A DNA stretch of 64,000 nucleotides. Source: Bog-950 sp964631835. GTDB taxonomy: Bacteria; Bacteroidota; Bacteroidia; Chitinophagales; LD1. Below are positions 46,386-54,096 of the stretch, in pieces. A program made the position numbers and the translations under genes. The notes beneath the pieces were generated by a model. It was not told the DNA's origin and did not search any database. It saw only the letters and a program-made list of their open reading frames with translations. Within the stretch, counting starts at the first letter, position 1. Every line of letters begins with the position of its first letter. The stretch covers positions 1 through 64,000 of the forward strand of contig CAZWAD010000016.1 of assembly GCA_964631835.1 (NCBI GenBank). Reading direction: 5' to 3'.

Positions 46386-47765
46386 TCAGCAACTGCTCTG
46401 AAGTTCACTCATAACAACTTTAACTTTTTCAAACTCTATTTTATGTGGAAATGTTTTAATAATCATTTCCGGTTCTGTTTTCTTCAATTCCTGAACAACT
46501 CGATGATAACTTCCGTTTAACTCTGCTTCATTCAGAATTTTTGTGACTTCCGTATTAATCACTTCTTCTGCCCCAGCCCATTCTCCGGGTTCAAATTTTG
46601 CCCGTACATATTTACTCATCCGTTCAAAAAAGCTTTCTGCATCGGAAAGAACAGACAGGTTGCTTTGTTTTTGCTCCTGTTCAACAGCCTGCAAAAAAAG
46701 GTGTCTGATATGCGATATGTAATTCTTGTAGTTGCGCAGGTTTGTTTCCTCTAAAGGGTTTTCTGGTATGATGTGTTCCCTGTCAAGTTCTTCATAAATA
46801 CGTTTCAACTCGATAGAAGGAAGGCTTCTGAGTGAAAGACTCTTCGGAAAACTAACAATGTTATAAACCACATAAACCATTTTTTTATTAGCCCAATTCA
46901 AAAGCTTAGGAACTTCCTGCCAACTTTGTATAATTGGTGAAGGAGAGATAGTAAAATCAGTTCCTTTGTATTTGCAGTAATCCATAAAGTATTGTGTATT
47001 CCCTATCACTCTTTCGAAGTTTGAATTCACTCTGATTTCTTCAAACACCCTCTTATCAACCGCATCCAACGAAACATTGATATGAAACCTTCCCTGTTCC
47101 AAAATAGCTTTTATTCTTTGATTAAGGAACGTACCGTTCGTTTGCACTCTTATCTCAATTTGGGGATTCAACTCAAGCATTGTGGCCCACATATCAAAAT
47201 AAATTTTTACCATAAACGGTTCACCTCCGTAAAACAGTGCCTTTCGCAGGTGTGGAATAAATTCTTCCAATTGCTTGACAAACTCATAATTATAAGGTGA
47301 AGAAAAAGATGGTAGTTTTTCCCTATTGCGTCTGATAGAAGAAGAAAACCTTCCATCGCACATAACGCATTCAAGATTACAATCATTATCAAGTTCAAAC
47401 TCCATTACTTCAGGAAAGCCAGTACGATTTAGCTTAGCTGAATCAGCATAATGGTCATACGATTTTGCGCCCACATTTTCGAAATCTCTTTCCATAATCC
47501 TTTGTCCGCACGACTCGCACCCGAGCGTAAAGTCGTTAAGCTGAATTGCCTTTCTTAACCGCTCAAAAGAGCCACCAAACCAAATTTCCCGAATACTGTT
47601 CTCAGGCCACCTGCCCAGGTAACTTTGTTTACCGCTGAAACAGCAATTGTGAACTGCCCCATTGAACGAAAAAAACATATGAGAAAACGGAACATAGCAT
47701 GCGGCCCCGCGGGCATTCGCGCTTCGAGTTGCGTAATATTCTTCTATAATTTTGTTATCAACCAT
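46386..47765 (-). CDS. Radical SAM protein with N-terminal SPASM-like cysteine domain
   Basis: 459 aa. Radical SAM core with CX3CX2C at C129-C133-C136 in NDCNLECVMCDGRF, then LFYGGEPFM and VQTNGTFLN blocks. Residues 20-90 carry a SPASM-like pattern usually placed after the core: C23, C41/C42 after a FNGAVHN segment, GRWPENSIREIWFGGSFERL, then C83/C86. In known SPASM enzymes this region binds auxiliary iron-sulfur clusters, often for peptide or sugar substrates. It lies in the middle of the PhyH operon and overlaps the next gene by 8 bp. Confidence 0.82.
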   Translation of the reverse strand: MVDNKIIEEYYATRSANARGAACYVPFSHMFFSFNGAVHNCCFSGKQSYLGRWPENSIREIWFGGSFERLRKAIQLNDFTLGCESCGQRIMERDFENVGAKSYDHYADSAKLNRTGFPEVMEFELDNDCNLECVMCDGRFSSSIRRNREKLPSFSSPYNYEFVKQLEEFIPHLRKALFYGGEPFMVKIYFDMWATMLELNPQIEIRVQTNGTFLNQRIKAILEQGRFHINVSLDAVDKRVFEEIRVNSNFERVIGNTQYFMDYCKYKGTDFTISPSPIIQSWQEVPKLLNWANKKMVYVVYNIVSFPKSLSLRSLPSIELKRIYEELDREHIIPENPLEETNLRNYKNYISHIRHLFLQAVEQEQKQSNLSVLSDAESFFERMSKYVRAKFEPGEWAGAEEVINTEVTKILNEAELNGSYHRVVQELKKTEPEMIIKTFPHKIEFEKVKVVMSELQSSC

Positions 47766-48573
47766 ATTTTTGTTGAACTAACTCCGTTATGGATGGCATT
47801 CCCGTTCCCGATATAATTTCTTTGATTTTTTTTACACCTTTCGGTTCTTCAAAAAAGTTGAAACTGTTGTAAAAAGTTTCATTCACTTCGTAAACTTCAA
47901 GTTTATCCTTTTGCCCGTTTCTTTTAAAATAATGCAAATTCGGGGCCCTATTTGGAATCATCGCTGCCCCAACGGCTACTCTCGATCTCCCCGAAAGGTT
48001 TGGGTCGGAAAAATGAACCAAGCCCCCATGATAAATAACCGCTTCACCCGCTTTCACCAGAAACGAAGTCGAATTTTCATAAATAAAATTCCTCAATTTC
48101 GAATAAGCATTGTCATCATATGGCGTATAGCGTATGTTTTGAAAAGTCTTATGGCTGTTTAAAAGCGCATGAAACAATCCTGTTTTCTCATCAATATCGA
48201 TCAACGGAATCCAAATATTGATTGATACGAAATCAGGAGATGTAAAATTCCAGTCCTGGTGAATCCCGACTTTGGTTTCGGCTGACGATTCTTTTACAAT
48301 AAAATTGGCAAAAAGCATTTTATACCCGCTTACAACAGAATTAACTTTGCCCAGAATGACTTTCCTGATTTCGTCATTTGTCCTTTTCCGATAGTCCGGA
48401 TTACCAATAAACATGGTAGAATGAAATTTTTTATCTGAAATTCCGTCAGATATATCTTCATATACATGCAACAAACTTTCCACTTCAGCATTGTTTAACA
48501 ATGGAACACGAACTATTCCGTCATTTTCAAATTGGCTTTCAAGAGAAGAGGAGAAAAAAATGGTGCTACTCAT
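47758..48573 (-). CDS. PhyH-family protein E
   Basis: 271 aa from ATG 48573, which overlaps the previous stop (ATGA); a longer frame to 48591 is less likely. H105-Q-D107 in VGIHQDWNF, H187 in GLVHFSDPN and R198. Shared C-terminal segment PNRAPNLHYFKRNGQKDK. Overlaps the radical SAM gene by 8 bp. Active-site residues intact. Confidence 0.86.
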   Translation of the reverse strand: MSSTIFFSSSLESQFENDGIVRVPLLNNAEVESLLHVYEDISDGISDKKFHSTMFIGNPDYRKRTNDEIRKVILGKVNSVVSGYKMLFANFIVKESSAETKVGIHQDWNFTSPDFVSINIWIPLIDIDEKTGLFHALLNSHKTFQNIRYTPYDDNAYSKLRNFIYENSTSFLVKAGEAVIYHGGLVHFSDPNLSGRSRVAVGAAMIPNRAPNLHYFKRNGQKDKLEVYEVNETFYNSFNFFEEPKGVKKIKEIISGTGMPSITELVQQKYG

Positions 48574-50153
48574 AACATCGGCTTTACACACTTAATTTCC
48601 AGCCATTCAGCAGGGTAGAATTCTGGTTCGCCTCCAAAAATGTCAATACCAAACTTAGATTCAAACTGCTGCCTGATAGATATGTCGTCAACAAATGAAA
48701 ACTTTCTAACAAAATTAATTTCAAAACTTGCGGAACGTAAGGCACTAAGAGTATTATTCAGATTGAGGGTATTATAGCTATAAAGCCTGTTAATATTCTC
48801 AATCGTTTTTCGAATTCGTTTTTTCCAGTGCTCATTGTTGGGCTCCTTGTAATAAAAATCCTTGATATAAATATTGCCTCCTGGTTTTAAAACTTTAAAT
48901 GATTCCAAAATCACCCTTTCAGGTACACCAGCATGCCCTAAAGATTCAAGGAACAAAACTTTATCAAAGCTGTTTTCCGGAAACAAAGCGGAAAGTTCAT
49001 GATAATCGCCCTGCAAAATCTCGATTTTGCCAGCCAGATTCTTTCTGTCAATCTCATTCACAGCTTGTTTGGCTTGCACTTCGGAAATAGTAACGCCCGA
49101 TATCTTCACATCGTTACTCAAGGCAATCCAGATTGCCGGACCTGCAACTCCGCAACCAGCATCCAGAATCTTATCTCCATTTTTTATCCCCGCACTTGTT
49201 GCAATGTAATTCATCAGTGCGTCCTTATTGCTTGGACGGAATGCCTGAATAGTGTCACCATAGACTTCACTATAGCCCTGCTGCATAGTGTTGTAGTACT
49301 CCGCTGTTTTTTTCGATTGCGGTTTGTAGGAACTTCCGTTCAATGAAGTTTTTTTCCTGAAAACTTCTTCAGAAAAAGTTACAGCAGGCTGGTCAATGGT
49401 TTCAACTAACTGAACTCCTTCGGGTTTTTTGCCAATTGTGTACGTCAGGTAAAAGTCAGAGTCAACAACATATTTCTCAACCTCTACACCATTTTTATCC
49501 GGTAAACCGAAATAATGGTATACTGGAACATTCTCGGGAACCATAATCAAGGTAAATGCAAATCGTGGGGAAACAGAAATATTAGGTAGCGAAAAATGAA
49601 TTAACCGGTGGTCCCAAATCAAAGCTTCGCCTGCTTTAAGGATTATCGACAGTGCATATTTTTCTTTTATTGTTTTACTTAAGCCATTAAAGGGTTCATG
49701 AACATAGGGTCCGCGAAGTGCAGTCAGGTACTTGTGGCTTCCCGGAACGACATGAAGCGCACCATTTTTTTCCGTCACGTCCTGAAAAGGAACCCAAAAA
49801 GCATAAGAGGAATATTTGGTTTCATCTACATAAGTCCAATCCTGGTGAACCGGGAAATTGCCCTCTGGTCCCTGCTCTTTTATCATGTAGTTGGTATAAA
49901 GCACCCTGTAACCATTCAGAAAACTTCGGGCTTTGGGTTCAAACATTTTCTTAATCTTTTCATCCACCTGTTTACGATATTCTGTTGACGGATTAAACAT
50001 AGTTACGTGAGTACCCTTAGCATTTACTTGAGGCAGGCTGAAATAAAACTTTTTGAGTTCCTCTAATTGCTCTGAACCGGCAAAGGGGACAACTGCAAAT
50101 CCATTTTCCTCGATTTGCTCATTAAGTTGCCGGGAAACAAAATCATTTCGCAT
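48570..50153 (-). CDS. PhyH-methyltransferase fusion protein F
   Basis: 527 aa with two enzymes in one chain. Residues 1-255 are a PhyH domain: H103-Q-D105 in PVHQDWTYVDETKY, H186 in RLIHFSLPN and R197. Residues 285-527 are a class I SAM methyltransferase: motif I ILDAGCGVAGPAIW at about 329-342, then VLKPGGNIYIKDFYYKEP. The order suggests hydroxylation followed by O-methylation of the same site, though the sequence does not prove it. The fused methyltransferase resembles sterol/tocopherol-type enzymes in its motif I. Starts 3 bp after protein G. Confidence 0.86.
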   Translation of the reverse strand: MRNDFVSRQLNEQIEENGFAVVPFAGSEQLEELKKFYFSLPQVNAKGTHVTMFNPSTEYRKQVDEKIKKMFEPKARSFLNGYRVLYTNYMIKEQGPEGNFPVHQDWTYVDETKYSSYAFWVPFQDVTEKNGALHVVPGSHKYLTALRGPYVHEPFNGLSKTIKEKYALSIILKAGEALIWDHRLIHFSLPNISVSPRFAFTLIMVPENVPVYHYFGLPDKNGVEVEKYVVDSDFYLTYTIGKKPEGVQLVETIDQPAVTFSEEVFRKKTSLNGSSYKPQSKKTAEYYNTMQQGYSEVYGDTIQAFRPSNKDALMNYIATSAGIKNGDKILDAGCGVAGPAIWIALSNDVKISGVTISEVQAKQAVNEIDRKNLAGKIEILQGDYHELSALFPENSFDKVLFLESLGHAGVPERVILESFKVLKPGGNIYIKDFYYKEPNNEHWKKRIRKTIENINRLYSYNTLNLNNTLSALRSASFEINFVRKFSFVDDISIRQQFESKFGIDIFGGEPEFYPAEWLEIKCVKPML

Positions 50154-50156
50154 AAC

Positions 50157-51002
50157 TTAAACTCCAACCGTCAGATTTCTGTTACATAATTCGACTAACT
50201 CCTCTTCTGTAATTTTATGAATCGGGAAGTTCACCCGTCCTAATTTTTTCCCTCCGACTGGCTTCCTCCACATATCGAAATCAAAAAAGTAATCATCATC
50301 CACTTCTATAATTGACACTTCATCAGTTGCTTCATTTTCTTTATAGCAGTGAATGATAGGCGCTTCGCGGGGTTTTAAGATAAGCTGTACAGCCTTGCGG
50401 TGTTCTTGTGTTTGATTAATTCCCGAATAATGGATGACACTGTCATCTACAATACCTACCTGCCCGGGCTCAAGCTCAAAGGGCAGCATGTATTTTTCTT
50501 TCATCACATCATTAATATTATCGAACACCCAGGGAATGGAAGGCCCCCGGTAATCAGAAATTACTTTGTGAGAACCTGGAACAACCTCCAGTGTTCCGTT
50601 TTTTCTGCTAACTTTTTGCAGTGGGATCCAGACTGAAACTGAGGTATATTTTTTTTCATCCACAAAAGTCCAGTTTTGATGTATGGGGACTTCACCAGTA
50701 CCGTATTCTTTATTAAAAAGGTTAATGATGATAGGAGTATAATTGTCAAGATGTTTGTCAATAAGAGGTTTCATAAAATCGTAAACCGCTTTGAACTTTT
50801 TCTTTTTCGAAACAACATCTTTCTCAAAGAAACTTAACTCATAAGAGTTTTTATTAGTGTTAGCAGTTCCGCTGACACCTTCAATTTCATCATACAAAGC
50901 AACAAACCTTTTGATTTCTTCGGAGGTGAAAAGCCCGACAACCACATAGCCGTTGCGCTCAAACTGCCTTTGAAAGGCATCGTTAATAAATGTCTTTCTC
51001 AT
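50157..51002 (-). CDS. PhyH-family protein G with altered iron site (HxN)
   Basis: 281 aa from ATG 51002; a longer frame to 51161 runs back into the tRNA gene and is rejected. H108-Q-N110 in VPIHQNWTFVDEKKY replaces the usual iron-binding Asp with Asn (codon AAC). The distal H191 (SVIHYSGINQ) and R202 are kept, as is the shared C-terminal KPREAPIIHCYKENEATD. It is the first gene of the operon, with a -7 element 28 bp upstream. It may be inactive, use a different metal arrangement, or act as a scaffold. Confidence 0.84.
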   Translation of the reverse strand: MRKTFINDAFQRQFERNGYVVVGLFTSEEIKRFVALYDEIEGVSGTANTNKNSYELSFFEKDVVSKKKKFKAVYDFMKPLIDKHLDNYTPIIINLFNKEYGTGEVPIHQNWTFVDEKKYTSVSVWIPLQKVSRKNGTLEVVPGSHKVISDYRGPSIPWVFDNINDVMKEKYMLPFELEPGQVGIVDDSVIHYSGINQTQEHRKAVQLILKPREAPIIHCYKENEATDEVSIIEVDDDYFFDFDMWRKPVGGKKLGRVNFPIHKITEEELVELCNRNLTVGV

Positions 51003-51029
51003 TGTAAATTCAATTCTTCTAAAATAGCA

Positions 51030-51037
51030 CAAAGCTA
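51030..51037 (-). promoter_or_regulatory. Probable -7 element of the PhyH operon
   Basis: On the minus strand TAGCTTTG matches TAnnTTTG exactly, 27 bp before ATG 51002. A -33 TTG is not clear. Confidence 0.5.
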
Positions 51038-51087
51038 CTATAAATAAAAGGAGCAGATGAATGATAATGGTCAGACAGGCTAGTAAA

Positions 51088-51116
51088 AGCAAAAATCCTG
51101 CTTTGATGCAGGATTT
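51088..51116 (-). terminator. Intrinsic terminator of the tRNA-Ser gene
   Basis: AAATCCTGC (51093-51101) and GCAGGATTT (51108-51116) form a 9-bp stem with a 6-nt loop. On the minus strand it is followed by TTTTTGCTTTT. It lies 6 bp past the tRNA 3' end. Confidence 0.8.
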
Positions 51117-51122
51117 ACCGCG

Positions 51123-51210
51123 CGGAGGGAGAGGGATTCGAACCCCCGGAAGGCTCATCACCTTCGACTGTTTTCAAGACAGTTCCGATCAACCACTCTG
51201 GCATCCCTCC
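51123..51210 (-). tRNA. tRNA-Ser(TGA)
   Basis: 88 nt on the minus strand. Acceptor GGAGGGA/TCCCTCC with discriminator G; anticodon stem ACTGT/ACAGT and loop CTTGAAA, giving anticodon TGA; T-arm GGGGGTTCGAATCCCT; long class II variable arm, as expected for serine. No CCA is encoded. The 3' end faces the PhyH island. Confidence 0.95.
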
Positions 51211-51265
51211 GGGGGCGAATATAAAAAGTTGGAGAAACATTAAAAGCAAAAATGAACCGACCGGG

Positions 51266-52252
51266 TTATTCTTTCGAATCCGGTTCCTTAATTTCCAGCT
51301 CCTTTTGTCGGAGGGTTTTGTTGTAATGTATGCTCGCATTTATTTCGTAACCAATGAGGAGGACAAAAGAATTGATATTGAGCCAAATCATAAACAACAT
51401 AATTGTCCCAATAGAACCGAAAATAACATTCAGCCGGTTGAAATTGTTAACCCAAAACGAAAATCCCACAGATACGAGAATCAACAATATGGTAGCCACA
51501 GTAGCACCGGTAGAAATAAATTTATACTTTTTCCGTGTGGCAGGGCCGTAGTAATAAATAAGTGATATGGAAAAGAAAAACATCAAAAGAATGAGCATGT
51601 ACCTGAGCATGTTGATCAGCAAGTGTGTAAATTTATTTTGGATTTTAAGCCAGTCAAAAACAAATGCTACTGATTCCTGACCGAGAATAATCAAGGTGAT
51701 GGTAAAAATGAAGAGTGTAATCAGAAGAATAGTAATTTTCAAAGCAACAAAACGTTCCTGTATGGTATTTCTCTTCCTGTAGTGCGCATAGGACTTATCA
51801 AATGAACTCATCATGGCTATCACTCCATTGGATGTGAGAAACAGAACCAGAAAAGCAGAACCAGTCAAAAGCCCGCCCCGCTTGTGGTTAGCCAGGTCGT
51901 TTAGCAAAGGCTCAATAAATGATTGAATAAAATTGAAAGTTTCTTTATTGGGTAAGACTTCCTTGAGCAAATTCATGATACTTTTGTCAAGGTCGCTGAA
52001 ATAAGGAATATAGGGGATCAGGGTGAATACAAAAGTAAGGGCGGGGAAAAACGCGAGAAAAAAACTGAAAGCAATTCCCTGGCTGCGAATAGGAAGCGAG
52101 TTAGCGCGTATTTCGGCAGCAAAAAAACGAACGACATCAAGGACGGGAATACCATCAAAACCGGGAACTGTAAAGGTTTTTACTTTATCCGAAAGCGGAC
52201 CAAGAAACGGATACCTCCTTGTCAGTTTCCCCCAATATTTTCTCATCACCAT
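51266..52252 (-). CDS. YihY/BrkB-family membrane protein
   Basis: 328 aa (ATG 52246 also possible). Six hydrophobic segments in family arrangement. Conserved RSQGIAFSFFLAFFPALTFV near residue 55 and VPFDG-like N-terminal cytoplasmic part. Family members were once called ribonuclease BN; their function is not settled. Upstream of tRNA-Ser by 55 bp. Confidence 0.88.
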   Translation of the reverse strand: MVMRKYWGKLTRRYPFLGPLSDKVKTFTVPGFDGIPVLDVVRFFAAEIRANSLPIRSQGIAFSFFLAFFPALTFVFTLIPYIPYFSDLDKSIMNLLKEVLPNKETFNFIQSFIEPLLNDLANHKRGGLLTGSAFLVLFLTSNGVIAMMSSFDKSYAHYRKRNTIQERFVALKITILLITLFIFTITLIILGQESVAFVFDWLKIQNKFTHLLINMLRYMLILLMFFFSISLIYYYGPATRKKYKFISTGATVATILLILVSVGFSFWVNNFNRLNVIFGSIGTIMLFMIWLNINSFVLLIGYEINASIHYNKTLRQKELEIKEPDSKE

Positions 52253-52271
52253 GATACCGGTAAAAATAAAA

Positions 52272-52676
52272 TTAAAAGTATGGCATCAGCTTGCTGAGCA
52301 GAATCTGTGGAGCCGTTTTAATTTTCTTTGATTGTGCATCTATAAAAATAAGTTGGGTTTCGCCTTCATTAATTTTCTCATTTTGCGAGTTTCTTACATC
52401 GTATTGAAAAATAATAATCCGGTTGGGTAAATAAGGGATAACCGTTTTTATGGTAAGCAGTTCGTCATAAAAAGCAGGCTGAATGTATTTAATACTCATT
52501 CGCGTTATCGGCATCATGGTTCCCGAATCTTCAATTTCCTTGTACGAAATTCCTGCCGAGCGGATGGCTTCAGCGCGTGCTTCCTCATAGTAACGACCAT
52601 AATTGCCGTAGTACACATAGCCCATCTGGTCGGTATCACTATACCTCACTCTAATTTGATGTTCGTACTTAAACAT
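52272..52676 (-). CDS. Acyl-CoA thioesterase, 4HBT/YbgC type
   Basis: 134 aa hot-dog fold. RVRYSDTDQMGYVYYGNYGR with the catalytic Asp in SDTD near residue 14. Hydrolyses acyl-CoA or 4-hydroxybenzoyl-CoA-like thioesters. Part of a minus-strand run of genes after mltG (10 bp gap). Confidence 0.88.
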   Translation of the reverse strand: MFKYEHQIRVRYSDTDQMGYVYYGNYGRYYEEARAEAIRSAGISYKEIEDSGTMMPITRMSIKYIQPAFYDELLTIKTVIPYLPNRIIIFQYDVRNSQNEKINEGETQLIFIDAQSKKIKTAPQILLSKLMPYF

Positions 52677-52686
52677 TATTGCTCAC

Positions 52687-53700
52687 TTAATGAATGTTCA
52701 TTTCGTTCAGTTTCTTCCGGTATTGAGTGGCAACTTTAGCCTGTTCTTCGTACGTTTTAGAAAAAACGGAATAACCGCTCATATCGGGATTCGCGCAGAA
52801 ATACAAATACTTGTGCTCGTCAGAATTCAATACAGCATCAATGGACTTTTTACGGGGCATGCAAATAGGTCCCGGAGGTAAGCCGGCATATAAATAGGTA
52901 TTGTAAGGAGAATCATATTCCTTATGAATTTGGTTCACTCTTCGTGCGTCAAAATCGCGAAGAGCGAAAACCAAAGTTGGGTCAGCCTGCAAAGGCATAC
53001 CAATTCTTAAACGGTTGATGTAAACCCCGGCAACTGTTGGTAATTCCTTATCGCGTATTACTTCTTTCTCTACAATAGAAGCAAGTATAGTTACCTGTTG
53101 TGCTGTAAGGCTTTTTGCTCCGGCTTTTTTCAAACGATCTTCGTTCCAGAACTCGTCATAAGCTGAACTCATTTTTTCAAGAAATTTTTCAATGGAAACA
53201 TTCCAATAAAATTTGTAGTTGTCAGTAATAAACCGTGTAAGAATATTATTTGTATCCAATCCGTGTTGCTTACAAAAGGTATCGTTGTTCAGAACTGATA
53301 GAAGCCTATTTGAATCAAGTTCAAGAGTTCTTCCGACCAAGCCGGTGAATTCTTCCTTGGTTCTGATATTGTAAATAACAAGAGTAACTGGTGTCTGCAA
53401 CCCCGCTCGAAGCATATTCACCATCTGCCGGTTATTCATTTTAGCGTCAAAAACATAATATCCCGCTTTTATGCGCTCAGGGTAACGTTTCATTTTACTA
53501 ACGAGCGAAAAAGAAAATTCGCTTTTCAATACCGCACTTTCCTGCAATATCTGTAGCACATTTTCATAAGTTGAACCAGTAGGAATTTTCACCGAAACTC
53601 TTTTCCCTCCGGCAATGTTGGGCATGACAAAAACGAAATACGCAAAAGCCAAACCTGTTAAAACAACAAAAAGAAGAAAAACTACACAGGCCCGTTTCAT
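52687..53700 (-). CDS. mltG: Endolytic transglycosylase MltG
   Basis: 337 aa. One N-terminal membrane anchor (about 5-25) and a YceG/MltG domain outside. LysM-like early part (GSTYENVLQILQESAVL), catalytic region ILASIVEKEV with the essential Glu, and DPTLVFALRDF, YNTYLYAGLPPGPI and AVLNSDEHKYLYFCA blocks. Cuts nascent peptidoglycan strands and sets glycan length. Followed by the thioesterase gene. Confidence 0.93.
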   Translation of the reverse strand: MKRACVVFLLFVVLTGLAFAYFVFVMPNIAGGKRVSVKIPTGSTYENVLQILQESAVLKSEFSFSLVSKMKRYPERIKAGYYVFDAKMNNRQMVNMLRAGLQTPVTLVIYNIRTKEEFTGLVGRTLELDSNRLLSVLNNDTFCKQHGLDTNNILTRFITDNYKFYWNVSIEKFLEKMSSAYDEFWNEDRLKKAGAKSLTAQQVTILASIVEKEVIRDKELPTVAGVYINRLRIGMPLQADPTLVFALRDFDARRVNQIHKEYDSPYNTYLYAGLPPGPICMPRKKSIDAVLNSDEHKYLYFCANPDMSGYSVFSKTYEEQAKVATQYRKKLNEMNIH

Positions 53701-53703
53701 GAG

Positions 53704-54096
53704 CTACTCCAGAAATTTCTCTTTCAGTTCAGGGGTGGGAAGGCGGCATGTATCGCTTTTGCCAAACCATTTGTAGCGGTTTGCCGCTATGATATTATAA
53801 ACAAAATCGCGGACAAAGCGGGGTACAATGAAAAATAAGACACCAAGTGAATAAATTCCCCCAAGTAATTTCAGGATGCGAAGTGCTGCATCGGAGCGCA
53901 CAAATACTTTATCATCTTCAATCAAAAGAACGGTATCCATAAAGTCGTCTTCCAACTTAAATTTCTCTATGGTTTTTCTTCCGAACTCCGACTGAAGCGA
54001 AGCGAATTTGAATTGGTTTTTCCCATCGCGATCTATAATCCAGGTTACTGAAGCATTACACAAATTGCAAACTCCATCGAAAAGAACAGCCTTCAT
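53704..54096 (-). CDS. DCC-family (DUF393) thiol-disulfide protein
   Basis: 130 aa. The N-terminal motif FDGVCNLCNASV has the DxxCxxC of the family. LFFIVPRFVRDFVYNIIAANRYKWFG is the usual C-terminal part. Putative thiol-disulfide or electron-transfer role, not established. Its start overlaps the stop of the T9SS gene by one base (TAATG). Confidence 0.87.
   Translation of the reverse strand: MKAVLFDGVCNLCNASVTWIIDRDGKNQFKFASLQSEFGRKTIEKFKLEDDFMDTVLLIEDDKVFVRSDAALRILKLLGGIYSLGVLFFIVPRFVRDFVYNIIAANRYKWFGKSDTCRLPTPELKEKFLE

Noticed and set aside
51003..51161. N-terminal extension of PhyH protein G
   Set aside because: It runs through the terminator and into the tRNA-Ser gene and adds a hydrophobic stretch not shared by the paralogues; ATG 51002 fits all of them.
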